Assembly (NCBI GenBank): GCA_012518795.1 | Contig: JAAYRL010000044.1 | Location: 1 to 58,734, forward strand | DNA from: Clostridiaceae bacterium | GTDB lineage: Bacteria > Bacillota > Clostridia > Saccharofermentanales > DTU023 | Length of the DNA: 58,734 bases | Reading direction: 5' to 3' | Part shown: positions 28,556-38,904 of the stretch, piece after piece | Position numbering within the stretch: position 1 is the first letter of the stretch | Layout of the letters: each line of letters begins with the position of its first letter | Made by a program: the position numbers and the translations under genes | Notes under the pieces: generated by a model | Told to the model about the DNA's origin: nothing | Seen by the model: the letters and a program-made list of their open reading frames with translations, nothing else | Database searches by the model: none

Positions 28556-28590
28556 TTGAATTGCCACTCAACGTACGTTATAATGTACGT
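28556..28590 (+). promoter_or_regulatory. Promoter and operator of the yefM-yoeB module
   Basis: TTGAAT (28556-28561), 17-bp spacer, TATAAT (28579-28584). ACGTAC (28571-28576) and GTACGT (28585-28590) form an inverted repeat that brackets the -10. Operators over the -10 are typical of autorepressed YefM/Phd modules, and the GTAC cores fit the known YefM preference for TGTACA-like sites. Confidence 0.8.
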
Positions 28591-28629
28591 AAAGGGTTAT
28601 TATTTTTAACTCTGTTATGGAGGATTATT

Positions 28630-28878
28630 ATGCAATATTCAAATATTACTAATTTTCGAAAAAACATTTATAAGCTTTTAGAAGAAACAATCAAATATAA
28701 TGAACCTCTGCAAATTAGTACGAAAGACGGCAATGCTATTGTATTGAGTGAAGATGATTATAACAGTCTTATTGAAACCCTTTATTTAACATCTGTACCG
28801 GGAATGAAAGAAATAATAAAAGACGGTCTGGCGACCTCTATTTCAGATTGTATATCGGAAGATGAGGTTGAGTGGTAG
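28630..28878 (+). CDS. YefM/Phd-family antitoxin
   Basis: An 82-residue antitoxin: N-terminal NFRKNIYKLLEETIKYNEPL, the Phd/YefM DNA-binding fold with AIVLSEDDYNSLIETLYL, then a short acidic C-terminal toxin-binding tail (ISDCISEDEVEW). ATG at 28630 has GGAGG 6-7 bp upstream. The stop codon is directly followed by the toxin ATG (TAG ATG), the usual tight coupling. It neutralises the YoeB-like toxin and represses the promoter at 28556. Confidence 0.92.
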   Translation: MQYSNITNFRKNIYKLLEETIKYNEPLQISTKDGNAIVLSEDDYNSLIETLYLTSVPGMKEIIKDGLATSISDCISEDEVEW

Positions 28879-29142
28879 ATGTATAAGATTGTCTATACCA
28901 AAAGAGCGATCAAAGATATTCCCAAATTGAAAAGAGCCAAACTTGATCCAAAAGCAAAAAATCTCATTTCTATAATTAAAAACAATCCTTTTCAAAAACC
29001 TCCGTCATATAAAAAATTAAAAGGCGACCTACAAGGAGCTTTTTCCAGACGAATCAACCATCAACATAGACTTGTATATCAAATTTTGGAAGAAGATAAA
29101 ATCATAAAAATAATTAGCTTGTGGACACATTATGAAATTTGA
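28879..29142 (+). CDS. YoeB/Txe-family mRNA interferase toxin
   Basis: An 87-residue RelE-superfamily toxin that would cut mRNA on the ribosome. The core LKGDLQGAFSRRINHQHRLVYQI and the C-terminal TLWTHYE-like SLWTHYEI match YoeB. The Arg of SRRI and the terminal His84-Tyr85 are kept. The residue aligned with the YoeB catalytic Glu46 (E-P-L-K) is Lys (K-K-L-K) here, so activity may be reduced. It has no separate ribosome site and relies on coupling to the antitoxin. Confidence 0.9.
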   Translation: MYKIVYTKRAIKDIPKLKRAKLDPKAKNLISIIKNNPFQKPPSYKKLKGDLQGAFSRRINHQHRLVYQILEEDKIIKIISLWTHYEI

Positions 29143-29259
29143 TTCCTAATATCGTCTACTAGAGTTGACAAGTACAAGTTAACAAGTACAAAATCCGAAA
29201 TCTTCCTGGATGAAAATTCAAAATGTTCTTGGATGAAAGACGAAAATCTTCATGGATGA

Positions 29260-29462
29260 ACCCCCGAAATCCTTTTGAGATTAAACTGGGGGCAAATCAA
29301 ATTGAACAAGCGGCAGTCAATCTTTTGAAAATCAAAAATGATTTACTAGCCGAAAAAGCAAAAACTCCTTCAGTTTTATGTGTACTATGTGGCTTGAGCA
29401 ATGCGGCATATTTGCGAGAAGACGGAGTATATGTGATTCCGCTTACTGCCTTGAAGCAATAG
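29260..29462 (+). pseudogene. C-terminal remnant of a DUF4143-type AAA ATPase
   Basis: An open stretch encodes FEIKLGANQIEQAAVNLLKI, VLCVLCGLSNAAYLREDGVY and VIPLTALKQ, the characteristic end of DUF4143-family ATP-binding proteins. Nothing of the ATPase or nuclease-like core precedes it; upstream lies a run of degenerate repeats around TGGATGAAA. It has no ribosome site. This is the leftover 3' end of a deleted gene. Confidence 0.75.
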
Positions 29463-29544
29463 AAATTGCATTGTAAATTTTGGAGACAAAGCGATTAAGG
29501 GAACATGGTAACTTAATGATGAAATAATTAATCTTAAAGCAGAC

Positions 29545-29572
29545 AAAAAACCGACCCTCGATTGAGGGTCGG
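29545..29572 (-). terminator. Enolase transcription terminator
   Basis: CCGACCCTC pairs with GAGGGTCGG across a GATT loop (29551-29572). On the minus strand it is followed by TTTTTTGTCTG. It is a strong intrinsic terminator about 150 bp past the enolase stop. Confidence 0.93.
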
Positions 29573-29721
29573 CTTCCGATAATTAAGGATCTTTTTATGG
29601 TTTCTTTGAAAAGATTCTCAAATTTGATGTTTAATTCTTTAAAAAAACAACAAAAGTTTCAATTCAATTTGCAATAAATTCAATTAGAATTCAATTTAGG
29701 AATATCTAAAGTTAAATTCAA

Positions 29722-31113
<1,392 letters not shown>

Positions 31114-31135
31114 CTATTGATTATACATGATTGGC

Positions 31136-31236
31136 CTCAATAATATAAGCCTTGATATAATTCTCATTTATGAAGATAAAGATTTTGAAATTATTGAAGA
31201 CTCAATAATATAAGCCTTGATATAATTCTCATTTAT
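31136..31236. repeat. 36-bp direct repeat, two copies
   Basis: Two identical 36-bp copies begin CTCAATAATATAAGCC and lie at 31136-31171 and 31201-31236, 65 bp apart start to start. They sit in the enolase upstream region. Confidence 0.9.
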
Positions 31237-31451
31237 ATAGCAAGGAATGCATGTAATTAATGTTGACTTATAGGTGACTTATAAAACAAAATATAATTAA
31301 TATTCATTTTAATTAGTAATTAATAACATTAATTAACTCATGTAATTAACGCAGAAAAAAATATTGACTAAACTATATTTCAAAGATTAGACTATATTTC
31401 AGAATAGAAAAATCTTTGAGCATTTATTTGAGTATCTATTTGAGTATTTAG

Positions 31452-31535
31452 GATCAGCTTATTAGCTACAATGATCAGCTTATTAGCTACAATGATCAGC
31501 TTATTAGCTATAAGGATCAGCCTATTAGCTACAAT
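31452..31535. repeat. Four tandem 21-bp repeats upstream of gdhA
   Basis: The unit GATCAGCTTATTAGCTACAA plus T is repeated exactly at 31452 and 31473, with a 3-base variant at 31494 and a 1-base variant at 31515. The period is exactly two helical turns, so each copy presents the same DNA face. The array ends about 57 bp before the gdhA start. It may be an operator array, or a slippage product. Confidence 0.9.
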
Positions 31536-31592
31536 GATCCCTCACTTAGCATCACAGATTTTTCTCCGGCAAATGCTGAAATGGAGGTTACT

Positions 31593-32852
31593 ATGAGCGA
31601 ACAAAAATTATCCCAATATCAAGAAACTTTACAATCCATAAAAGAGATTGCTGAAGAGCTGGGTTATGAAGAATCAGAATATATAACATTGTTAAGTCCG
31701 GAAAGAGAACTGACAGTATCTTTGCCTGTGACTATGGATGATGGTAGTGTTCGTGTTTTCCATGGCTATCGGATTCAAGACAATAGTGCACGTGGGCCAT
31801 ATAAAGGTGGTGTACGCTATCATCCCGAAGTAGAAATTGAAGAAGTTCGTGATCTGGCTTTATTAATGAGCTTAAAATGTTCGGTTGCGGATATTCCTTA
31901 TGGTGGTGCAAAAGGCGGTATCACGGTAGATCCACGCGAATTATCCGAAACAGAATTAGAGCGTTTGACACGCAAATATGCCGAGAAAATTTATCCGGTA
32001 ATCGGTGCAGAAGTAGACATTCCTGCCCCTGACATGAATACCAATGCCAAAATTATGGGCTGGTTCAAAGATGAATATAGCAAAATTGCAGGTGTTCAGG
32101 TTCCGGGAATTGTTACCGGCAAACCGGTTGAAGTCGGCGGTTCATTGGGCAGAAATGAAGCAACCGGCCTTGGTGTTTATACAATAACTCATGCTTTTGC
32201 TCAAAACCAAAATTTAGTTCCGCAAGAAACAAGAGTAGTTGTTCAAGGTACGGGTAATGTCGGTTTGATCAGTGCTCAATATCTGGCGAAAGAAGGATAT
32301 AAAATCATTGCTCTGTCCAATGTGGCAGGTGCTGTCTATAATTCTAACGGTTTTGATGTTTCTGTTCTCAATTTAGCAAACGGTGATCAAAAGAATTTTG
32401 ATCTCTTGTTAGCACAAGAAGGCTCAGAAGAAATTCCGATGAATGAATTATTATTGGTTGAATGTGATATTTTGATTCCTGCTGCTCTGCAAAATCAAAT
32501 CCGTGCCGATAATGCAGATCAAGTTAAGGCTAAAATTGTGATCGAAGCTGCGAATGCTCCGGTCTCAGCAGAAGGGGAGGCTATCTTAGTCAAAAATGGC
32601 ATCAAAGTTTTGCCGGATATCCTTTGTAATGCGGGCGGTGTTGTTTGCTCATATTTTGAATGGGTACAAAATCTGCAACATTTCAGCTGGACTTTAGAAG
32701 AAGTCAATTCGAGATTAATTGCAAAAATGCAATCGGCTTTTGCTGCAGTACTTGCAATGCAAGCAGAGAAAAATTGTACATACCGTCAAGCAGCTATGTT
32801 TATTGCTGTTGATCGGATTATCAAAGCAACTAAATTCAAAGGTAAATTTTAA
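31593..32852 (+). CDS. gdhA: Glutamate dehydrogenase (Glu/Leu/Phe/Val dehydrogenase family)
   Basis: A 419-residue NAD(P)-dependent amino-acid dehydrogenase linking 2-oxoglutarate and ammonia to glutamate. Substrate and catalytic segments are GPYKGGVRYHPEVEIEEV, MSLKCSVADIPYGGAKGG and DIPAPDMNTNAKIMGW. The Rossmann glycines are VVQGTGNVGLISAQYL, and a late core segment is DILCNAGGVVCSYFEW. Length fits hexameric GDH. ATG at 31593 has GGAGG 5 bp upstream; an ATG four codons earlier overlaps this site. Leucine dehydrogenase activity is less likely but not excluded. Confidence 0.9.
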   Translation: MSEQKLSQYQETLQSIKEIAEELGYEESEYITLLSPERELTVSLPVTMDDGSVRVFHGYRIQDNSARGPYKGGVRYHPEVEIEEVRDLALLMSLKCSVADIPYGGAKGGITVDPRELSETELERLTRKYAEKIYPVIGAEVDIPAPDMNTNAKIMGWFKDEYSKIAGVQVPGIVTGKPVEVGGSLGRNEATGLGVYTITHAFAQNQNLVPQETRVVVQGTGNVGLISAQYLAKEGYKIIALSNVAGAVYNSNGFDVSVLNLANGDQKNFDLLLAQEGSEEIPMNELLLVECDILIPAALQNQIRADNADQVKAKIVIEAANAPVSAEGEAILVKNGIKVLPDILCNAGGVVCSYFEWVQNLQHFSWTLEEVNSRLIAKMQSAFAAVLAMQAEKNCTYRQAAMFIAVDRIIKATKFKGKF

Positions 32853-32863
32853 TAAAGATCCTG

Positions 32864-33018
32864 TAGCCTGCACACTTTTTAAGTTTGTGCAGCGGAAATC
32901 CGGTCTAACCTTAGAAAGTGTGCAATCACGGCTCGTAAACTCCGATTTTGGAGGCTAGCCTGCACACTTTTTAAGGTTGTGCAGCGAAAATCCGGTCTAA
33001 CCTTAGAAAGTGTGCAAT
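32864..33018. repeat. Two 63-bp palindromic repeats after gdhA
   Basis: Copies at 32864-32926 and 32956-33018 differ at two positions. Each can fold: GCACACTTTTTAAG at one end pairs with CTTAGAAAGTGTGC at the other (13 of 14 bases plus a wobble), enclosing a second small hairpin. They lie 11 bp past the gdhA stop. They resemble small REP- or MITE-like elements and might also stabilise or end the gdhA transcript. The remaining part of the 313-bp gap shows no gene. Confidence 0.85.
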
Positions 33019-33165
33019 TCATGAGAACATAAAATTGTAATATATGATACCAATATGTCATTGCACATGCGCAGATACTGATTATTATGCAAAATATGCA
33101 ATAATAAGTAAAAGAACTTTTTATCAAAACATATATTTTCAAACATAGAAAACAGGAGGTACATC

Positions 33166-34740
33166 ATGAAAAAATATGATTATCTTGTAATAGGTACAGG
33201 AGCAGCTAATATTACTACCGATGCGGCAATAGATGCAGGAAAAACTGTAGCAATTATTGAAAAGGGTAAGTTTGGCGGAACATGTTTGAATCGTGGTTGC
33301 ATTCCGACCAAAACATTAGTCAACCCTGTAGATTATAAAATAGATTTTGATCGACTTAAGAAAAAGGGTCTGGCTGAAGGTGATTTCAAGCTTAATTGGA
33401 CAGCAATGGGCGAGAGAATGTGGAATCATTTAAATAATAATAGTTCAAGGGTTCTTGAAGCGTATTTTGCTGAAGAAAATGTAGATGTTTACCAAGGGAC
33501 AGGATATTTTACCGGGGAAAAAGTTCTCCGGGTTCAATTAAATGATGGTACACTTTCGGAAGAATTGACGGCAGATACGATTTTAATTGCGAGCGGAGCC
33601 CGCACCAGAATTCCTGATAATATTAAAGGCTTGGAAAATATTGACTACATAACTTCTGAAACATTTTTTGGAGAAAAATTTCCGAAACAACCATATAAAA
33701 GTTTAGTGATATTAGGCGGCGGTCCGATTGCAACGGAATTTGCTCATATCTTTGCTCATTTGGGGACAAAGGTTACAATCGTTCAACATAATCCTCGATT
33801 ATTACCGGTTTTTGATTCTGACATTTCTGAAGTTGTGCTGCAAGAATACAAAAAATCCGGGATTGAGGTCTATCTCAATTCTGAAATGATAGAAGTTGAG
33901 GAAAAAAACGGAGTCAAAAAATTTACAATCGAGCATCGGGCAACCGGCGAAATCAATATTATCGAAGCAGAAGATTTATTACTGGCTACAGGCTTGACCA
34001 GTAATAGCGATACTTTGCAGATTGCGAATACCGGTATCGAACTGGATCATCGTGGCTGGATTAAGACTAATGAATTTTTAGAAACTTCCGTAGAAGGCGT
34101 ATATTCAATCGGTGATGCAAATGGTAAGTATCAATTACGTCATGTAGCAAATTATGAAGCGGAAATTTTGGCTTTTAATTTATTTGAAAGAGAGCGTAAT
34201 GATGCAGGTGAAGCTGTTACGCCTAGAAGAAGAGCACGTTATGACGTCGTTCCGTCTGCGGTTTACACTCATCCTCAAGTAGCTTCAGTCGGTTTGAACA
34301 CAAAAATGGCTGAAGATCAAGGTTATCAGATAACAGTTGGTAAATTTCCATATGGATATACGATTAAACCTTTTGCTATGGGTTACGATTTCGGTAAATC
34401 GGAAAATTTTGTAAAAGTTATAGCGGATCAAAAAAACAGACGAATTTTGGGAGTACAAATTGTCGGTCCGGAAGCAGCGATATTGGTCCAACCCTATGTA
34501 AATTTAATCAATGTAGGAGAGCATGAATTCAAAATTATCGAGCCGGAAATCGGATTTGCTGAAACGGCAAGAGAACGCAAAGAATTCACAGCAAGATACC
34601 TGGATCCGAGAACACCGGATGCAGTCAACTACACAATGACTATCCATCCTGCTTTAAGCGAAGTATCAACTTGGGCATCCGGCGAAATTGAATTCGACGG
34701 ACCGATTCTCAATGCTGAACAACCGATTGACTCCGATTAG
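33166..34740 (+). CDS. Class I pyridine-nucleotide disulfide oxidoreductase
   Basis: A 524-residue flavoprotein like dihydrolipoamide dehydrogenase or mycothione reductase. FAD site: YDYLVIGTGAANITTDAA. Redox-active disulfide: GGTCLNRGCIPTKTLV with the C-x4-C pair. NAD(P) site: SLVILGGGPIATEFAHIFA. Second FAD motif: GVYSIGDANGK. The C-terminal interface has MTIHPALSEV, whose His supplies the catalytic base. It has a strong GGAGGT site. It is not next to pyruvate or 2-oxoacid dehydrogenase genes, so it may reduce a low-molecular-weight disulfide. A C-terminal extension of about 20 residues follows the usual end. Confidence 0.85.
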   Translation: MKKYDYLVIGTGAANITTDAAIDAGKTVAIIEKGKFGGTCLNRGCIPTKTLVNPVDYKIDFDRLKKKGLAEGDFKLNWTAMGERMWNHLNNNSSRVLEAYFAEENVDVYQGTGYFTGEKVLRVQLNDGTLSEELTADTILIASGARTRIPDNIKGLENIDYITSETFFGEKFPKQPYKSLVILGGGPIATEFAHIFAHLGTKVTIVQHNPRLLPVFDSDISEVVLQEYKKSGIEVYLNSEMIEVEEKNGVKKFTIEHRATGEINIIEAEDLLLATGLTSNSDTLQIANTGIELDHRGWIKTNEFLETSVEGVYSIGDANGKYQLRHVANYEAEILAFNLFERERNDAGEAVTPRRRARYDVVPSAVYTHPQVASVGLNTKMAEDQGYQITVGKFPYGYTIKPFAMGYDFGKSENFVKVIADQKNRRILGVQIVGPEAAILVQPYVNLINVGEHEFKIIEPEIGFAETARERKEFTARYLDPRTPDAVNYTMTIHPALSEVSTWASGEIEFDGPILNAEQPIDSD

Positions 34741-34900
34741 ACGGTTTTTCTGATGAACTTTAAAATCATTCTGATTCAATCTATCAAACAGTATATAATT
34801 TTAGATATGATAATATTTAATATTTATTATTTTCTTTATAATTACATTTTGAAAAAGGATGCATATTTACATGCATATTTAAGATAATAATATGATTATT

Positions 34901-34952
34901 AATTAGTGCAAATAATTAGTGCAAATAATTGATGCAAATAATTGGTGCAAAT
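34901..34952. repeat. Four tandem 13-bp repeats upstream of addB
   Basis: AATTAGTGCAAAT occurs at 34901 and 34914, then AATTGATGCAAAT at 34927 and AATTGGTGCAAAT at 34940. The array ends about 26 bp before the addB start and so lies in or next to its promoter and 5' leader. Confidence 0.92.
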
Positions 34953-34978
34953 AATAAATTATATATTTGAAAGTAGAG

Positions 34979-37900
34979 ATGGTGTTGAAAAATCGAGCTG
35001 AATTAATTGCCGCAACAAATCCGATACAATTAATAGATTATTGTCTCTCTGATTTGGCAAGCCATGCAAAGGGCATGATTTCCAGGCTGAATGAAAGAGC
35101 TTTTTTAATCGTACCGGAAGCGTTGAAAGCTGATCTTGAAAGAAGATATTTAGAAAATTATGATGTAGACGGTTTGATGTTGGCAGAGGTTTTATCATTC
35201 AACCGTTTGGCACATCGAATTTTTTCGATTGCCGGTGGTTTAGCAACTGAGACCATTTCCCGTTTGGGTAAATCTTTAATTATTCAACGCTTAATTCATG
35301 ATAATTCAGAAAAATTCAAACGCTTTCAACGTTTTGCCGGAGTGCCCGGTTATTCTTCCGAATTAGAAACTGTTTTAAGCGATTTCAAGCGTTTTGATCT
35401 CGATAATTCGACCTTAGCTCGTTTAGCGGAGTTGGCTCCGCCATCTTTAACCAAAGATAAATTGGCAGATTTTGCTACTTTACAGAATCTTTATCAGACA
35501 AAGATGCAGGAACTGGAATTGATTGATCAGGATGATAACCTGGATCGTTTGGCAGAACTCTTACAAGATACAAAATGGCAACCGGAATTAAATTTTTTAA
35601 GCAATACCAGAATTTGGATTACCGGTTTTGCGGATATTCGGACTTTTAACCAACAAGAATTAAAAATTATTCAGTTATTGGCGGAACGTGTGCAAGAACT
35701 AAAAATTACGATTTGTACAGACTTGAGTTCTCCCGGCTCTAATGATTCAATGAAATCAATTGACTCTAATGATTCCATTAAATCAATGAAATCAATTGAC
35801 TCTAATAATTCCGTTGAATCAGTTGAATCAATTGAATCAGTTGAATCAGTTGAATCAGTTGAATCAGTTGAATCAATTGATTCTGTTAATTCAATCAGAC
35901 GGGAATTGTTTGAACCGGGTTATCAATCTTTTCTTCAGTTGCGCAAGATATTGCCTGAAGCACAATTACTTACCTTAAAAGAAAAGAACACACCGGCACG
36001 CAGAGCATTGCAAAATTCATTTTTGACGGGGATATTGCAACTTGACGGAGAGAATAATGAATTACCGCCTGATCTTGAAAAGCTTGAATTGCAATCAAAT
36101 CCCACTGAAATTGCTTTTCCTACTGAAATTGCTTTGACAAAAGATGAGCTGCTATCTGAATCCAAGAATCAAATTTCCGAATATGATCAGTTTACTTTAA
36201 TTGCAGCAGAAGACAAAAGACAGGAATGGGCATTCATTGCCGGTGAAATCAAACGACTTTTGACAGAAAATAATTATCGCAAAAAAGATATCGGAATTGT
36301 GATTTGTGATGATATTAAAGATTTAAGTCTTGAAAAGTCAGTTTTTCGTGAATTTGGTCTGGATACATTTTTGTCGGAACGGATACCTTTGCGTCAAACT
36401 GCACTTTTTCGGTATTTATCCGGATTTTTTGAATTATCGACCAATGATTTCAAGCTCAATGATTTATTGGCATTTCTGAGGTCCGGCTTAGCAGAACCGA
36501 CGGAAGATGAAATTGATCGATTTGAAAATATTTGTTTGGAATTCGGGCTGAATAATGCTCAAAAAATTCAAAATGCAGAATATTATGCTGCTATCAAATC
36601 TGATCAAAAGGAATGGGCATTATCTTTCAAGCAAGAATATCTTGATCCGGTCTTTACTGCCTTAAAAGAAATGCGAAGTATAAGACGGGGTGCTGAGAAA
36701 TCAAAACATCTTTTAGCCTGGCTTGCACAGGATTTCTTGATAGAAAAATTTCAGCAGATGATTGATCAGCTGCGAGATACCGGTGAAGAAGATATTTCAC
36801 TGTCGCTTGCCAGGTCTTGGGAATTAGTTATTCAATTGTTAGAAGAGAGTATAACGCTTTTAGGCGAGAGCCAAATTAGCCAAAAAGGCTTTAAGGAAGT
36901 AATTCTCGGTACTCTGGCGGGACAAACACCAAGTTCTATTCCGGTGGGTCTGGATCGGATTAGGGTTGGCAGTCCACGTGAGATGATGTACTACGATTGC
37001 AAAGTATTATTCATTACCGGAGCAACTGGTGAAACATTTCCGCATACAAATGTAGCAGAAGGATTTTTGAATCAAACAGAAATCAACTGGATCGAATTAA
37101 ACAGTGAAAAAAAGCTGCCGGATTACAAGAAAAACGGGATCTTGTCCAATCAAGTCACCTCTATTTTGAATTTAACTGTACCACAGGATCGGATTTATCT
37201 TTCAGTTCCGGATTTGGACAAGGCAAAATGGCCTGCAATTTTTGTTCTTTTACAGAATGAGTTGGTAAATAATTTTGATCAGGAAAATAAATCTGAATTG
37301 GCAAAACGGATCAATTTGAATTCAATAATACTGGGAGATACTACAGAACCGGATCAGCGTTGGTTGACTGCAGCCAGAACGAAGCGATATTTGTTAGCAA
37401 ATCAAAGGTTAAAAAATACAGATTTACAAAACACATTGCAAAAAACGGAAATTATTGCTGAACAGAAATCTGATTTACGTCTGCCTACGGCAAATATTTT
37501 TTGGCAAAAAGCTTTGGCACAAATCAAAAACACAGATTCGGAACAGATATCAAGCGTATATTTAACTACAGATCCGTTGGACTCAATCAAGCCGTATCTG
37601 ACTTTGGATAAAACATTACTCAAGCAAGTGTTTGCTGACAATCATTATTTCTCTGCCAGCGGGTTGGAAAGATTTCAAGCTTGCCCCTATCAATATTTTG
37701 CAGACTATACTCTGGCACTGCGGGAAAGACCGCTCTGGGATGCTGACCCGCGTGATCGGGGAACTTTAATACACTCCATGATGGAAATAGCTTTGCGTAA
37801 TTTAAAAGAAAAATTGAATGTAATTCCGGATTCTGCAACCAGAAATGAAGAATTTAAGAAATGGCTTGATCGGATCAAAACAGATTCTTTTTATGATGAT

Positions 37901-38800
37901 TTATACAATAACAGTGTAAAAGCCACAGGAGTTATAACATATCAAGATGGGGCAATTGTTGCCGCTCAAGGTCGGAGAATCAAACGACATGTGCGGGCGG
38001 CACTTTGGTATAATGCTACAATTATTGCTCCTGACGGATTCTTTCCCCAATTTTTTGAATGGAGATTCCCTCCTCATGAACAATTAAGTACTGACCAAGC
38101 TCATAAACAATTAAGTACTGACCAAGCTCGTGAACAATTAAGTATTGACCGAGATCGTGAACAATTAAGTATTGACCGAGCTCGTGAACAATTAAATTTT
38201 GAGCAAGTTGGTGAAGAACCGATGATTGATCAAATATCCGAACAATTAAGTACTTATCAGGAACTTGAACTTTCTGCGGCAAATCCGAAAGTTTTTTTGC
38301 GTGGTGTAATTGACCGAGTTGATCTCAATGATTCCGGGCAGTATCGCTTGTATGACTATAAAACCGGTGGTAAAAAACTTGAATCGGAACCAATTCGCTT
38401 AGGTCTGGATCTTCAATTGGGTCTTTATCAAAAAATCTGGCAAATCAACTATCCTGAGCAAACCGCAGATCGAATTGCCTATTTGAATTTCAACAATAAA
38501 CCCAAGGATAGTTATAATGCGAAACACTTGTTTTATCCGCCGCAAGATGATTTGATTCAAAGGCTCAATAGCAATAAACCGATCCAGGAAATTCAAACAT
38601 CGGATGAACAAGATTTGAATGCAATTGGTGAGCAGGCTTTGCAACATGCAAAATCGGCTGTTAAGAAAATCTGTCAAGGACAGATTTCGCCGATTCCCAA
38701 AACGGTTAGCCAAGATAGTTTACCCTGTGATTATTGTGCTTATCAAGAAATGTGTCGCTATGATCAGAGATTGATTGAAAAACGTGCTGAATATTTATAA
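34979..38800 (+). CDS. addB: AddB subunit of the AddAB helicase-nuclease
   Basis: About 1273 residues. AddAB processes double-strand breaks to Chi for RecA. The C-terminal RecB-type nuclease core is RGVIDRVDLNDSGQYRLYDYKTGG with the D...D-Y-K pattern. The iron-sulfur cysteines are one in RFQACPYQYFADY (about residue 906) and three in CDYCAYQEMCRYD near the end. The N-terminal inactivated helicase region lacks a Walker A, as expected. Two in-frame repeat tracts are inserted, Ser/Val/Glu triplets at 35746-35895 and a 27-bp repeat at 38075-38263. The start is uncertain: ATG at 34979 is chosen, with GTG 34982 and TTG 34967 as alternatives and no strong ribosome site. It overlaps no gene, and addA follows 104 bp later. 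Confidence 0.93.
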   Translation: MVLKNRAELIAATNPIQLIDYCLSDLASHAKGMISRLNERAFLIVPEALKADLERRYLENYDVDGLMLAEVLSFNRLAHRIFSIAGGLATETISRLGKSLIIQRLIHDNSEKFKRFQRFAGVPGYSSELETVLSDFKRFDLDNSTLARLAELAPPSLTKDKLADFATLQNLYQTKMQELELIDQDDNLDRLAELLQDTKWQPELNFLSNTRIWITGFADIRTFNQQELKIIQLLAERVQELKITICTDLSSPGSNDSMKSIDSNDSIKSMKSIDSNNSVESVESIESVESVESVESVESIDSVNSIRRELFEPGYQSFLQLRKILPEAQLLTLKEKNTPARRALQNSFLTGILQLDGENNELPPDLEKLELQSNPTEIAFPTEIALTKDELLSESKNQISEYDQFTLIAAEDKRQEWAFIAGEIKRLLTENNYRKKDIGIVICDDIKDLSLEKSVFREFGLDTFLSERIPLRQTALFRYLSGFFELSTNDFKLNDLLAFLRSGLAEPTEDEIDRFENICLEFGLNNAQKIQNAEYYAAIKSDQKEWALSFKQEYLDPVFTALKEMRSIRRGAEKSKHLLAWLAQDFLIEKFQQMIDQLRDTGEEDISLSLARSWELVIQLLEESITLLGESQISQKGFKEVILGTLAGQTPSSIPVGLDRIRVGSPREMMYYDCKVLFITGATGETFPHTNVAEGFLNQTEINWIELNSEKKLPDYKKNGILSNQVTSILNLTVPQDRIYLSVPDLDKAKWPAIFVLLQNELVNNFDQENKSELAKRINLNSIILGDTTEPDQRWLTAARTKRYLLANQRLKNTDLQNTLQKTEIIAEQKSDLRLPTANIFWQKALAQIKNTDSEQISSVYLTTDPLDSIKPYLTLDKTLLKQVFADNHYFSASGLERFQACPYQYFADYTLALRERPLWDADPRDRGTLIHSMMEIALRNLKEKLNVIPDSATRNEEFKKWLDRIKTDSFYDDLYNNSVKATGVITYQDGAIVAAQGRRIKRHVRAALWYNATIIAPDGFFPQFFEWRFPPHEQLSTDQAHKQLSTDQAREQLSIDRDREQLSIDRAREQLNFEQVGEEPMIDQISEQLSTYQELELSAANPKVFLRGVIDRVDLNDSGQYRLYDYKTGGKKLESEPIRLGLDLQLGLYQKIWQINYPEQTADRIAYLNFNNKPKDSYNAKHLFYPPQDDLIQRLNSNKPIQEIQTSDEQDLNAIGEQALQHAKSAVKKICQGQISPIPKTVSQDSLPCDYCAYQEMCRYDQRLIEKRAEYL
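35746..35895 (+). repeat. In-frame 9-bp repeat tract in addB
   Basis: From 35813 the unit GTTGAATCA (Val-Glu-Ser) is repeated seven times, with two copies beginning ATT instead of GTT. It is preceded by related Ser-Ile-Asp/Ser-Met-Lys units. The tract encodes about 50 residues of Ser/Glu/Asp/Val low complexity between conserved AddB segments. Every unit keeps the frame. Confidence 0.95.
38075..38263 (+). repeat. In-frame 27-bp repeat tract in addB nuclease domain
   Basis: Seven 27-bp units encode the 9-residue pattern EQLSTDQAR and variants (HEQLSTDQA, HKQLSTDQA, REQLSIDRD, REQLSIDRA, REQLNFEQV, then two more diverged). The tract lies shortly before the nuclease core RGVIDRVD, in what should be a surface loop. 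Confidence 0.95.
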
Positions 38801-38904
38801 ATGCCGGAAAAGACAAATGTAACAGAGAAAATCGAGAAAAAAGTAAGCGTAGCCTGTGGATTACGAGAATACAGAAAACGAACAACAAGATCAGAGAGAA
38901 AAAC

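Noticed and set aside
31452-31535. CRISPR-like array before gdhA
   Set aside because: Units abut directly with no spacers and there are no cas genes; it is a tandem repeat.
34901-34952. Plasmid-type replication iterons
   Set aside because: No Rep gene is present and the array is in the leader of a chromosomal addB gene.
38022-38282. Minus-strand frame encoding repeated YLIVHELGQ units
   Set aside because: It is the antisense shadow of the in-frame addB repeat and has no independent signals.
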